In this document: positions 49,934-61,600 of the stretch, piece by piece
Layout: every line of letters begins with the position of its first letter
Numbering within the stretch: the first letter of the stretch is position 1
Source of the DNA: Ifrita kowaldi
Taxonomy: Eukaryota; Chordata; Aves; Passeriformes; Cinclosomatidae
Length of the DNA: 64,000 bases
Assembly: GCA_013398055.1 (NCBI GenBank)
Contig: VZRS01009527.1
Coordinates: forward strand, 134,215 to 198,214
Direction of reading: 5' to 3'
Notes under the pieces: model-generated
Seen by the model: the letters and a program-made list of their open reading frames with translations, nothing else
Told to the model about the DNA's origin: nothing
Databases searched by the model: none
Translations under genes and position numbers: made by a program

Positions 49934-51390
49934 TTTTTTCTGTGCAAACTTAATTTTAAATTATTCCCACCAGATTGCTTTTAGTGCTCAGGCTTGTTAG
50001 AAATGAGCCAAACCTTCAATGTGCTTTTTGTTTATAAATTTTTATATTGTGTATGAATTGTATGCAGTGATTCAGTAAGGATAGAGACTTTTATCAGTTT
50101 TATGTTTATTATTTGACTAGAATCATTAGCTCAATGGGAAGTAAATTATTTTCCATGGATTTTAGTGCATTTCTGTGAATTTGAGCTGTAAATTCAGTCA
50201 CAAAAATTCCAGTTTAAAAATATCCGGAGGCATCATGCTAAACAAGGATGGTTTTGGAACTGCAGAGTATGTCCAGACAACAAAGCCATGTAATGTGAAT
50301 TCTTCCCTGCCTCCTTCTTGGTGGGGAGTCTCATTTGTGTGCCTGCAATGTGGAATGGTGTGCAAACAGATAGTGTCATTCTGCTCTCCTCTAGACAAAG
50401 GTGAAACTCAAATGTTTCACCTTTTTTCTGCAAAACTGTAAATATTCCTCAGGTTTCATGTTAGGAAAGAAACTTGATTGCCTGGGATGTTCCAATAGTC
50501 AGAAAAGGAAAGGACAGTTGTTTGGTTATGAAATGCATTCTAGTTGGTCATTGTTTTTATAGACTCTGAAATTCCAGTTTGGCATATGTGATACTTTTTT
50601 TTCCCCCTTAGGCTTTCACCATGACAGATAACTTATTGTCCAGGAGAAGGAGGTTTCCTCACCAAGGTTCCCTGTTGTTGCTTTTACTCGTTCATTTCTC
50701 ATGGTGGAAATGTGGATATAGCTTGATAGTTTTTATAGCCAAATTTCTTAGCCTGTTAAGACTGCCATAAGTAATGACATCAGAATAGATCAGATTTTTT
50801 AATTTCTGTAGTTTTTAATGCCACTCAGCATGGGTTTCTTCACTTTTGCTCATCTCATTTGCCCAGACTCAAGTCAAACTTCTGTCCTGTTTCTGAAATA
50901 AGCCCATATGCACTATGTGACTATTTGTAGTTGCTGAGGGTTTGATTTTGATATTTGGAAAATCAGATTTGGGAGTGGAAAGTTAGTGTCTCCTTTGCAG
51001 TTATATAGCTAGTAGTCATTTCTTCTAACGTGCTACAGATATGGTGTTTCCTGGTTGTTTTGTGGGTCAGTGTAGATCTACTCAAAATAATCTTACCATG
51101 GATTTTATTTTTGTTCCTTGTGGCAATTTAGAAAATTGTGAGCCTGCACTCTCGAGGAATGCAAGTGTTTAGAATGATTTATGTTCAGGTAGACTCTTGG
51201 TTTGTCATAAAATGGTGCTCTGGTGACCTTTTCCCAGGCTACTTTGTAGTTCTCTTCTGACTTACCATTTATTTTTTATTGTAACCTACAGCTGCCATCC
51301 AGTTTTTTTTAAGGCCTCCACAAACTCACAGTGCCCTGAGTGATAGTCATGAGTAAATGATTTTGTGGTTTAATCCATGGTGTGACAGTT

Positions 51391-51430
51391 TGTATTGTTG
51401 TTGTTGCTATTATCATTAGTATTATTATCA
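51391..51430. repeat. Trinucleotide-like TTG/ATT tract
   Basis: TATTGTTGTTGTTGCTATTATC followed by ATTATTATC, an impure short microsatellite in the intron. Confidence 0.6.
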
Positions 51431-54400
51431 GCTAGAAACAGGGAAAGAGCATGCACTATTAAACTGGTGCTGAAGATCTTAACTAGAAGCAACAGTGGGG
51501 TTTGGCAGATTACAGCTGACATGACCCTTGTTGCTAAAACCACTTCTTTTCTCCTACAAGATAAAGTCTCTTGAGCCAGTGATCGCTCTGTCTTAATGAG
51601 CAAAAGGGCAAAGATTCCTCCCTGGTTTTTTGTGATTGTTTGGAGGTCTAGATTTGCTCTGCCCTCCTAATAGATGGCTTGAAGAGGATATGTCCTGAAA
51701 TGTATTGAGAAGTGATAAGGTCTTGCTAGTGAAAGTTTAATACTGGGCTTTCAAAAATGTTTCTTTCAAAGGCATTACAAGTGTTCATACAATAGGAGCC
51801 ATGACAATTAGTTCAAGAAATTAATGCAGTCAGAATGACAAATCTAATAATTTCAACTAAAACGTGTCTATTGTCTGACTTCAAAGGATACTTTGTGGTT
51901 AGCCATGTAATATGTATTATTTTTGTCATTACTGTCATGATTTCTTCATATTTTAAGCATGCAGAAGACCATTAGTGTAACGTTTGCTTGCTCTCTATAT
52001 TGCATACACATCTTAATTTTGAAATGTGGTGAGAAATATGGTGAGAAAATTTTTGCTTCCAAAAATTATGTCCAACAAAATTAATTTGAAATTTGTTAAT
52101 TTTTGACAACGCAGAGTTCTGAGAATTGATTTAAAAATACAAGAAAAAATCCAAAAAAATAGCAGATGAATTACAGTTAAGGTAGGGTAGGGATACAGTA
52201 TTGACTTCTCACATATTTACAAGTCTTGAAAGTCTAGTACTTAATCTTTTTCTTCTAGTTTCAATTCACTAATTTTCAAATGCTAACTATGCAGTTTTAA
52301 GACACTGTTGTGATTGAACATACTTCTGAAGAGTTAGTCCTCATTTCTGGAATCAAGTACCTAAAGTAAACTTCTAAGAAGTTTAAAGTTGGAATGTATA
52401 GGCCATATATTTACATGTTTTGTTTGGTTTTTTTTTCATATGGGAACAAAAAATTTAGTTAGAGTAGACAGTTATTCCGCCTGAGGAAATGATTCTTCTA
52501 AAAACTATAGCAAAATTTGTAACTAAAATTTGTTTGTTCTAATGACTTCCAAGAGTAACACTGGGACTTCACACTGTGGTACTGGACACTATCAAAGGAT
52601 TGGAAATACTTTGTAATAATTTCTTACACATTTTTCTACCAACTCAGGAGCTGTACATCATCCTGGTTGAAAAGTCCTGTCTCTCCAAACTAACTGAAAA
52701 ATCCACTAAGAATTATATTTAAACTCAGTTTCACTTAAAAGGAGTGTTTGTTAAAGCTACTGCAGGGTATGTTGGAATTGAAACTCGTTTAGGATTTGTG
52801 ATTGTGTATTTAGGGTTGATTTCTACCAGGAACAGATGGTACTAGCAGCAGACAGATGACAAGTCCTACAGCACAGAACACCTATTAAATGATATTTTGT
52901 AAGTGTGAGCATGAAATAATGAGAGTGTATTAAGGTGTTATTGCAAAATTTAGTTTTGAAGAGCAGATAGGCTATAGAGTTTTTATGAAGGGGAAAGTTG
53001 CATTCAGTCTATTTCAAAAAATACTTTAACCCAATGATTCCAGATCAGTAGATGTTGAACTATTTCAAGGACAAATTGAAGTTACATTGTAATATACTCT
53101 TGGGGAAGTCATAGACTGGTTATGGCAGTCTTACTGGATATGCATGGGATAAGGGATCTGCCTTTAAGGCATCTAGCTCTTTAAAACTCCCTGTACTTGT
53201 ATGTGGTTACTCTAAATCAATTACTGAGACAGAACCCAAACCAGGAATAAATTGTTTTATCTCAAAGGACACTTACTCAAAGGATACTTTAAAAAGAGGT
53301 AGGTTTGAAACCTGCATCTTTAAATTAGCATAGGTTTGTCCATTGTAGAAGTTTTGATCCATGAAATAAGCAACGACGCAATTAAAGCTTCTGGTTTAGG
53401 TCAAAAGAAACAAAGGTGGCATTACCATTGTTCTAGGTTAGGAGAGTTTATGAAGAAGCTCACAGTGCCAGTATCCATGTCACTTTACTCCAGATTTGGT
53501 TTTGGTTTTAGTGGGGTCATAAGGCCTTCTCCTATGCATTTCTCATGTTGTCATCTTATGCAAACTCGTGTGTAGGTGAAATACTTGTGAAACTTGATAA
53601 ATGGAAGTAGTGGGAATGGCAGGATTATGTATTTTTCACGTCATGATACCCAAAGGCACATATAGATATGGTGCTGGGGCTTTTGTAATGCAGAACTATC
53701 ATTCTGAAAACTGATTCCTTGAGAACTGAGCCCCTATATTGCTTTTTAGTTTAATGATAGCATTGACCAATATCTGGAATGAAACTTGCAAGTTTCTTGT
53801 TGGGAATATAAATTCCTTTGTTGTTTCTACTGGAAACAACAAGTTTAAAAAAGTTGAAAGTTCTCTTTCAACCATGTAAAACATGGTTAATACAAGCAGT
53901 GTGATCTGTTTCCTTTCTACCATTACAGCTGATTTAGAGCTGTAATAGTCCCATTTGCCTTGCAGATTTTTGAACTGGAAAATGTAGGTGCCACAACACT
54001 TGCTTTTCTGCGTTGTCAAATTCTGCTGCAACACTGCAATACTTGGAATCAAATAGCACCAACAGTGTTAGATTTTACATTCTGTATAACAGTGACTATT
54101 ATGTACAAGATCCCTTCTCTAGTGAAACTTTTCTTTTAGTGTCATTTAAGTTTATGGAATTAAAGGAAGAATGTTAGGGCCAGTATTTATATTAGTATGG
54201 TAATATCAGTGCTGCAAGATGTCAGCTTCCAAAGTTCCTTGTTAAAGCTGAAAGCTGCCCTAGTGTTGTTTAATGTCGTCCTTTATATGCAGCAATTTGT
54301 ATTTGCAGATGAAATTTGTTCATCAAATTATTACTTTTTTAATAAAAAGTAGTTGATCTGTTCAGCAGTACTTTAGTAGCATTTAAAATACAGAATTCTT

Positions 54401-57255
54401 TTTTATTTTACTCAGATTTCATTTATTAAAATTCATTAATTAAATGTAAGTCTTCAAATGGAGCAAAATGAGAATTTTCCTTTAGTGGAAGTAAAAACTT
54501 CTTCATGAGAGGTTGCTGAATGCAGCGTTTCTGCTTTTTTAAACAAGTTCTGAAAACCAGTTTTTTTTAAATACAAAACCAAAAACTTTTGCACAGAGAA
54601 GTTAAACTAAAAAAAAAAAAATTGTTTGGAAGCATCAAAAAAATGCCAGCTATGAAACTAGAGGGGAAAGAAAGGCCAGGGCTTCTGTCAAAGCACCCTC
54701 AGCATGTGGAATATTTGTGGTCGGTAGATACCCTGGGGCTTGGGATTGTTGAAATACCAAACTCCGGAGTTGACCCAGAAAGTGACAAACCCTGAGTGTC
54801 CCAGCAGAGAGCAGGGACATCTCCAACCTCCTGCATACATATGCTTCCAGTTTGTACTCCCTGCTGCAGAACTGGGAGTTGGGCTTTGAGTATTTTCAAT
54901 TTCTTAACTTAAGAGCAGCAGAACTGAAATATTTGCATGACTGGAAACTCACAGCTTGGAAACAGGACTGGTGGAGTGGAAATGTTTCTTCTGTTTAAGC
55001 TGCTTTTATGTTTATATCTTGGTGGTGACAGGATGCATAACATTTTTGCTAATAGAGGTTGGATTTTTTGGAGAAGTATGTCTGAAATTCATGAAAAGTT
55101 TGGACCATGGGTGTTTCAGGGGAATACATTTCTGGTTTGGTGATTAGTGTATTTCTACATAAACGTCTCCCTTCTGTCCACTGTTTTATTGGTAGATTTC
55201 TGATTGGTTCTGTCACATTGGTTGGTGGTATGACTTGTGTCACTGAGATGTTAAAAAAAACCCCAAAATAAAACAAAGTTACCAACAACACAAGTGTGAC
55301 GAACCTTTGTATAATAATGAGTTTTGCCGTTTGATTGGGGAATGCAGGTTTTGCTCATGTTCCTGTGTAAATTCTGTCTCTACAGAAGAATGTGCTCATG
55401 GCCCATCGTATTTTCTCTAATACTATGATGAAATTGCAGACAGTGTACTATCATACTCATTCTTATGTGTTCCTTAATCTCTAGTTTAAAGGCTCTTTAG
55501 CATTGTCAAAAAGGCTTCAATGCTAGCTACATGTAGGAGCTCTGTTCTCAGTACTGGAGGAATGAAAACAGATTTTCATTGCTGGCTGGTCTTTACTGTC
55601 TTTCAGCTGGAGAAGCAAGTTTAATATTTGTATTGCTTTTCTTTTTCCCTTGTGCTTCTAGTGTTTTTCTTTTTCCTTTCCTTTTTATTTTTTTTTCTGC
55701 CCCTTTTTTTTGGGTTTTTTTTTGGGATAACAAGTCCTTGGTGCCAGGGGCCTGTCTTTTATTATCCTAGATGTGTAAGCTGCATTTGAGACATCCTGGC
55801 AAGAAACTGGTGAGATACTATGTGGTGTTAGTGAAAAGTGTAGCATTGATTCCTTCGGGTGCATCAGTGTCAGGTTTGCACTGCTCAATTTGGAATTTCT
55901 TGCATGTAATTCAGAAAATTTTGTTAGGAAACACTGCTAGTAAGGTGAACTGTGTAGCTTTGACTTTTTCTGAGCAGGGACTAAACAGGGAGTAGGTTGT
56001 TTGGGCCAAGGGGTTGTGTGTGTGGTGGTGTTTTCTTAGAGGGGGTGGTTCAAATGTTCTGAACTTGTCTTTTATGTTTCAGAAGAACTTCTTAGGTCTC
56101 AGCTCCAGTTTTGCTATAAGATCTTTCCTGCTGTGAACTCTAATTTTATTCTTATGTGATGCTAGCTCTGGAGCTGGGATTCACTAAATGAGGTTACTCT
56201 AGCAAGGGAGAAGAATGCTTTTCACAATAAAATGTCAATTAAAAAAGTATGTTAATTTTGTGATAGTCATGACACAACAGTTGAATTAATAGAAATATCT
56301 TGCCACTTAAAATTTCTAGCTGCATATAATCTTGATCCCCCACCCCCAGTGTATTTGAAACTCTACTAAAAAGATCCAGACATCCAAGTGAAGCTTAGGC
56401 CAGAACCAGGATGCTGACTGATAATCTGTCTCTTTTCTGATTTCTCACCAGCCTTCCCTCAGAGAGCAAACTGGTTGGTTCTTGTTCATTTTTATCACTG
56501 ACTGTGATGTGATCTTATTTTTCTGATTTAGCTGTATACTCTGGTGCAGGGAAATTGGCACTGATCCTGAAAGAGTTGAGAGATATTTTTTGTTAATCTT
56601 TCAAAAGAGAATCTTCATTGGTATATATTGTGCATTGATAAATAAGATCTCTTACCTTCAGAAGTACCTCAGATCAGCTTGAACTAATTAAAAGTACTGG
56701 GTGTTACTTGCAGAGTGGGTTTTTTGCAAAATAAATTTCACCTATATCTTCTCTTCACTTATTTACAGTAATTAAAGAGTTGAAATTGGATTCCACTATT
56801 TTTGCCCTTACATATTATAGCTTCTTTTTTATTTTCTATTAAAACAATAACTTTTGAAATGGCTTTAAACTTCACAAAGAAAATGTTTCTCACTAATTGT
56901 TGCATATGACAATAACACAGTTTTTAACTGTGTAGGACAGACTCGAGTTCTTATCTCTGGAGACAAGTGAATGGTGATTTATAACTGGTGGGTTAATCTG
57001 AAGATATGATGAGCATCCTGTGTGTGTCAGGAAAATAGTGGTTGACTGTGTAGGTGTTAAGAGCTCCTTAGGGAGAAGCATGCTTGTCCTAGTAAATGTG
57101 ACTTATGTCTTTAGAGTAATTATGTTTTTTTTAAATATAAAATGTACAGTATTTGGAAGATGAACTTTTATGCAGTGTTTTTTCATAACATACAAAATGC
57201 TAAGACATACTTTTTTTATTTTAAGTAAAACCTTTTTTCCCCCCTCTTACCACAG

Positions 57256-57334
57256 GATAATGAGAAAAGGACCCCTTTACATGCTGCTGCCTATCTGGGA
57301 GATGCAGAAATTATTGAACTACTTATTTTATCTG
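57256..57334 (+). CDS. ANKRD28: ANKRD28 exon, ankyrin repeat with TPLH motif (26 codons plus 1 base)
   Basis: A long pyrimidine tract ending CCACAG (57255) precedes the exon, and the donor TCTG|GTATGT follows at 57335. The exon encodes DNEKRTPLHAAAYLGDAEII then ELLILS, and ends with the first base of the next codon, probably Gly of the usual SGA turn. This is a textbook ankyrin repeat: TPLH at the start of helix 1, a G-D turn, and an IIELLI helix 2. It follows the previous exon in frame across an intron of about 21 kb. The 'DNEKRTPLHAAAYLGDAEIIELLILS' identity (read in two parts) fits ANKRD28 best; ANKRD44 and ANKRD52 differ at the DNEK and AAY-LGDAE positions as I know them. The following exon, which should encode the RVNAKD-type repeat, was not found before the end of the window. 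Confidence 0.94.
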
Positions 57335-57885
57335 GTATGTTCTGTTCCTGTTAATGGAAAACAAATAACTCTATGCACATCCAAATAAGTATTTATGTAC
57401 ATCTTAGTTTGTGTAGCTTTTATTGAGATATTTAATATACTTGAAATTAAAGATGCTTGTACTGAAATTTTGGGTTCCAGACTTACTAGTGTTACAATAC
57501 TGTGTAGTTGTGCTCTAAAACATTTCTTTGTAGAAAGCTTTTTCGGTTATAGCTATTTTTATTTGTAGCTTGATCAGCTTTCAATAGTTCAACACTAGTT
57601 TGAAGAAGTAGTAGCATGTACGTTACAGGTAGATGTTAGCAGCATTGCTGTCATTCTGAAATGCCCTTCAGAAATGCAATTACATTTGAATGTAGACCAT
57701 GACATCCAGAGTTGGTTGTATTATTTTAAGTATCTTTGCCTGTTGGCTTAAATGCACAGAATATAATTAGGACCAGCTGAAAATGTTGAAATCTCATATT
57801 TTTTTCCTATTTATTTGTACTAAAAAAAATTCCAGTTTCTGTAAAACAGTATACTTTGTGGTTTTTTTTTTTTTTAAACCAAGAA

Positions 57886-58183
57886 ACTAAACCAAAAACC
57901 TGAAGAAGAACTTCATCACTGAAGGACTCTGAGTTGATTGTCTTTGATCTTGGACAGACCTACCCATCAGGTAGCTTGAGGCTGAATTTGTAATACAGAG
58001 CTTCAAGCTTGTATAGAAAGATGAAAACTTGTAGCAGTCCCACAGAACTACTTTAATCTTCAGTCTGCTTAATTGCACTCCTTACCTGTGCAAAGCTGGC
58101 TACTTCCACTACCACCCCCCCATCAACCCTTTTTAACAAATTCTGCTTTAAGGACATGCTACTTTTAGGATTATAGGAGTCGC
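57886..58183. repeat. Left copy of a perfect 298-bp direct duplication
   Basis: The segment from ACTAAACCAAAAACCTGAAG to ATAGGAGTCGC is repeated at a constant offset of 299 bases. Reading both copies side by side, including the seven-C run, I find no difference. It immediately precedes an N. Confidence 0.95.
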
Positions 58184-58184
58184 N
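58184..58184. other. Single unresolved base (N), assembly join
   Basis: A lone N between two identical 298-base ends; most simply an overlap the assembler failed to collapse. Confidence 0.95.
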
Positions 58185-58482
58185 ACTAAACCAAAAACCT
58201 GAAGAAGAACTTCATCACTGAAGGACTCTGAGTTGATTGTCTTTGATCTTGGACAGACCTACCCATCAGGTAGCTTGAGGCTGAATTTGTAATACAGAGC
58301 TTCAAGCTTGTATAGAAAGATGAAAACTTGTAGCAGTCCCACAGAACTACTTTAATCTTCAGTCTGCTTAATTGCACTCCTTACCTGTGCAAAGCTGGCT
58401 ACTTCCACTACCACCCCCCCATCAACCCTTTTTAACAAATTCTGCTTTAAGGACATGCTACTTTTAGGATTATAGGAGTCGC
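58185..58482. repeat. Right copy of the perfect 298-bp direct duplication
   Basis: This copy starts directly after the N at 58184 and ends at GTCGC, after which TTCCAGACC continues as unique sequence. Perfect identity over 298 bases of intron and the N at the junction point to unmerged contig ends rather than a genomic repeat. Confidence 0.95.
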
Positions 58483-58577
58483 TTCCAGACCTTCAGCTGA
58501 AATTGCTAGGCATAATTTAATTTGTTATAATATTAGTATGATGTAATACTTTCATTATATACATTAGTTGTATGCTC

Positions 58578-58634
58578 TCTATATAATTATATATACATAT
58601 AATAAATATAGGTGATGTGATATTAATTAATATA
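58578..58634. repeat. A/T-rich tract with TATATAATTATATA palindrome
   Basis: TATATAATTATATA (58580-58593) is a perfect 14-base palindrome followed by further AT-rich sequence to ATTAATTAATATAG. Low complexity, intronic. Confidence 0.65.
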
Positions 58635-61600
58635 GCTATGTTATGAACATACTCTGCAGTGACATTTTGTCCAGAAAAGTTCACTTTTGAAGAGGTGCAA
58701 GGTTTGAAAATGTAAAAAGGTGCTGTTTTTCCCTGTCAAGAAGAAAGGCAAGTTCTGGTGATTCTTGAAAATATGCAGTGACCCCTTTCAACAACTAACA
58801 ATGTCAGAAACTTAGCAAAGTTGTGGTCAGCTACTTCTGAGAGTGAATCATCCAAGGATTGGATGAGCACAGTCCATTTACCAGAACTGTGACAGAACAG
58901 TATACCCCTCTCTCAGGCAAAGGGCTTATGGAAGGAGGGAAATTCTAGTTTAGATGGGACTGAAACAAGACCCTGACTGGTGGGCAGCGGTAGGAGAAGA
59001 AATATTAGTCCTGCTATTTGGGCACATAGCATGGGTTTAAGTGTAAGGGAAAATGGAGGACAAAGAAGGGAGGTAAGAATTAGGGCTATGTGAATAATCC
59101 AAAACTGAGCAATTGCTTGGAGAGCTTGTGGGTGCTGCAGTGTCTGCAGATTGTTCGGGGGTGATATGTCCCAGATAGCATTTTTAAAATGAAAATCAAG
59201 ATTTGCCTACAGCAAAACAATGCATTGGATAGCTGCAAATCAAAAGATTTGAAAGCTGTGGCAATGTCAATCCAACCTTGCTGTGCTCACGTGCTGTGCT
59301 CTGGATGGGAGTACCATGTTGTGCCTTGCTGGAGAGGCACAGCCTCCTGAAAGTCCTAGGGAGAGGCTGCACTGGGAGTGAACCAGGGTGGCACAGTGAG
59401 GGATGCACAGGTAGGTGTGACTTGTTGACACGTTTGTGAGTGAAGAGGGCCATTGGTTTCAGGATGAAAATGATGTCTGAGTGTTCAGGCTGTTCAGTTT
59501 GCAAGGCTGTGCTGTACTTGGGCACAAATCTGTATATTACCTGCCTGCAAGCAGTAGTTTTAGGCAAGCCTCTTAAATCTTTAAAAAGTAGTCACCAATT
59601 TAGTCTTCTTCATTTCTCGATGCTGGATTTGAAATCTTTGTGGTTGGTGAAGTGTGAGCACTCAGCTGTATCAGAAGTGCTGAGCCAGCTGCTTCTCAGA
59701 GAAATCAGGTCTAGATGTCTCAAAATGCACAAGCTATGATTTGTCTTTTAGCTCTCTTAATTGAAAGATGGGGAGCAGAGGTTAAGTGTATTTATCCTCT
59801 CGATTTCATGAAGATAAGGAAAATTCATCTGTTGTGTTTCAGCTGGAAATCAAATCTCTCCTTTGAGACAGATGTATAATGTTACATTTTGTCATAATAG
59901 ATGAGCATTAGGGAGCAAATAAAGAGCATCTGTTACCACAGCAAGGCTTGAAAACTGTCGTGTTGCAAGACCTCTTTTTTAAAATTGAGGAAAGTGGTTT
60001 GTTGAACAAATAGCATTTCTGTGCAACCATCTCCTCTGTGCAGTGAATTTGCATGTAAAAATTTTGTATGTGACTTTAACTGACCTATTGTAACATACCT
60101 GCACAAGGGATTGAATTAAGTGTAGACTACTTTCATCCTAGCATTTCTCACCTTGTGAAAGCTTGTCTTTGCAACTTATAATGTCCTCTAACATAGCTTT
60201 GCTGGGATGTTACTAGGAACCACTTTACTGTTTTTCTGCTGTGCAAACTATTCTACAAAGACTGTTTTCTTTGATGTTTTTATTCTTTCTTCAAACTGGA
60301 CCTCAAAATTACTGGTCAGTATTAATCTTCCCACTATTCAGTGGCTCTTACTTGATTCTTTCTCATTATTCTCTATTCTTAAGGTGAAGACTTACACATT
60401 GATTGGAATGTGTTTTTCATCCTGCTTCAGGGGATCCACACTGCTTTCAAATATGTATTGTGGATCATATGTTGCAGTCACAATGTTTTTATATTACTTT
60501 GCTATAGACCTAAGTAACCCATATTGCACATGCTGAAGATAAAACTGATTCAGCCTTTTTGCCGACTTTTTTGGAGTAAGTTTTCAGCCTTGAGAGCATT
60601 CTTACTCAGTTGTTGAATTCTTGAGATACTTTCCTTAAATCTTAAGGTTGCTCTGTGACCTTTCCTATTGTCTTTTCACCTGGACAAGGGATCTGAAGGT
60701 GATGGTTTGGATACAGACTCCAAACATCAAAGAAAATTGCTTTGCTGACTCCAGTTTGGGCCTGGACATTTAGATTGCCTTTTGTTTTTTTATTTCAAGA
60801 CACTGAACACTAAAAACTTGTCCCCTATGGATGTGAATGTCTTACCAACAGATTTTTCATACCACTGTGGTCTGTGGAAGTCTAAATTTTCAAATCATCT
60901 CTCACTGTTGGATTGTAGCTTGATAAGCAATTAGCATTCCTAGATTCATTGTGTAGGGAGGTGACCAGTAAATAAAGAGGAGGCATGAAGATTATTTATA
61001 GCATCCAGGAGGATAGAACAGACATTTATATTTTAGTCACTTGCGAATCATGATTTTAGAAGCATTTTCGTTTTTGTATTACTCTGGGAAGAGTAGTAAC
61101 TCTCATCACAGTTGTATTTTTATGACCTTTGTACAGCTCTGCATCCTGGTGCACAAGTACATCTGTCTACTTTGCATAATTGCACTGACTTTAAGAGTGT
61201 AAACGATGGCAAACTACTGAAAAGTAGAAAAGTATAATAGTTAAGTCTCAATTAACAGAATGTCCAGCTTTTTGCTCTTTCCAAGAAGTCCTGATTTAAA
61301 AAAATCAAACTCTTCTTTAAGTTTTGCAAATGAGCTGTTCTGGAGAGGCTTCTTGCTTTATAAAAAAATCATTCTGTCCAGTTGTCCTATGATTTTTGAT
61401 ACCATCAGAGTCTACTGTGCCAGGAGGTGTCACATGGAAAGCAGAACAGATTAGTGTGATCACAGAATGTGTTCTTTTGATTACTAACTTTTTCCACTTA
61501 TTTTCTAAAATTACCATGCAGATGATTATTGCTTTCACTGAAATCAATGTAATTCACAAAAATCAACATTTGAATTGTTAGTTGTTTTCTTCTGAATAGA

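Larger units (their letters stand above)
36259..57255 (+). other. ANKRD28: Large ANKRD28 intron, about 21 kb
   Basis: It separates the first two ankyrin exons and runs from GTAAAA to CCACAG. It contains only short, unrelated open frames, T-rich and AT-rich simple sequence (listed separately), the N-flanked repeat at 45.45-45.63 kb and a possible tRNA-like SINE trace at 40.7-40.8 kb. No CR1 or LTR piece was recognised in it. A small GC-richer patch at 43735-43870 has no family match. Confidence 0.75.

Noticed and set aside
57887..58377. Two identical 63-codon minus-strand open frames as a duplicated gene
   Set aside because: They are the same intronic sequence repeated around an N, most likely an assembly duplication.
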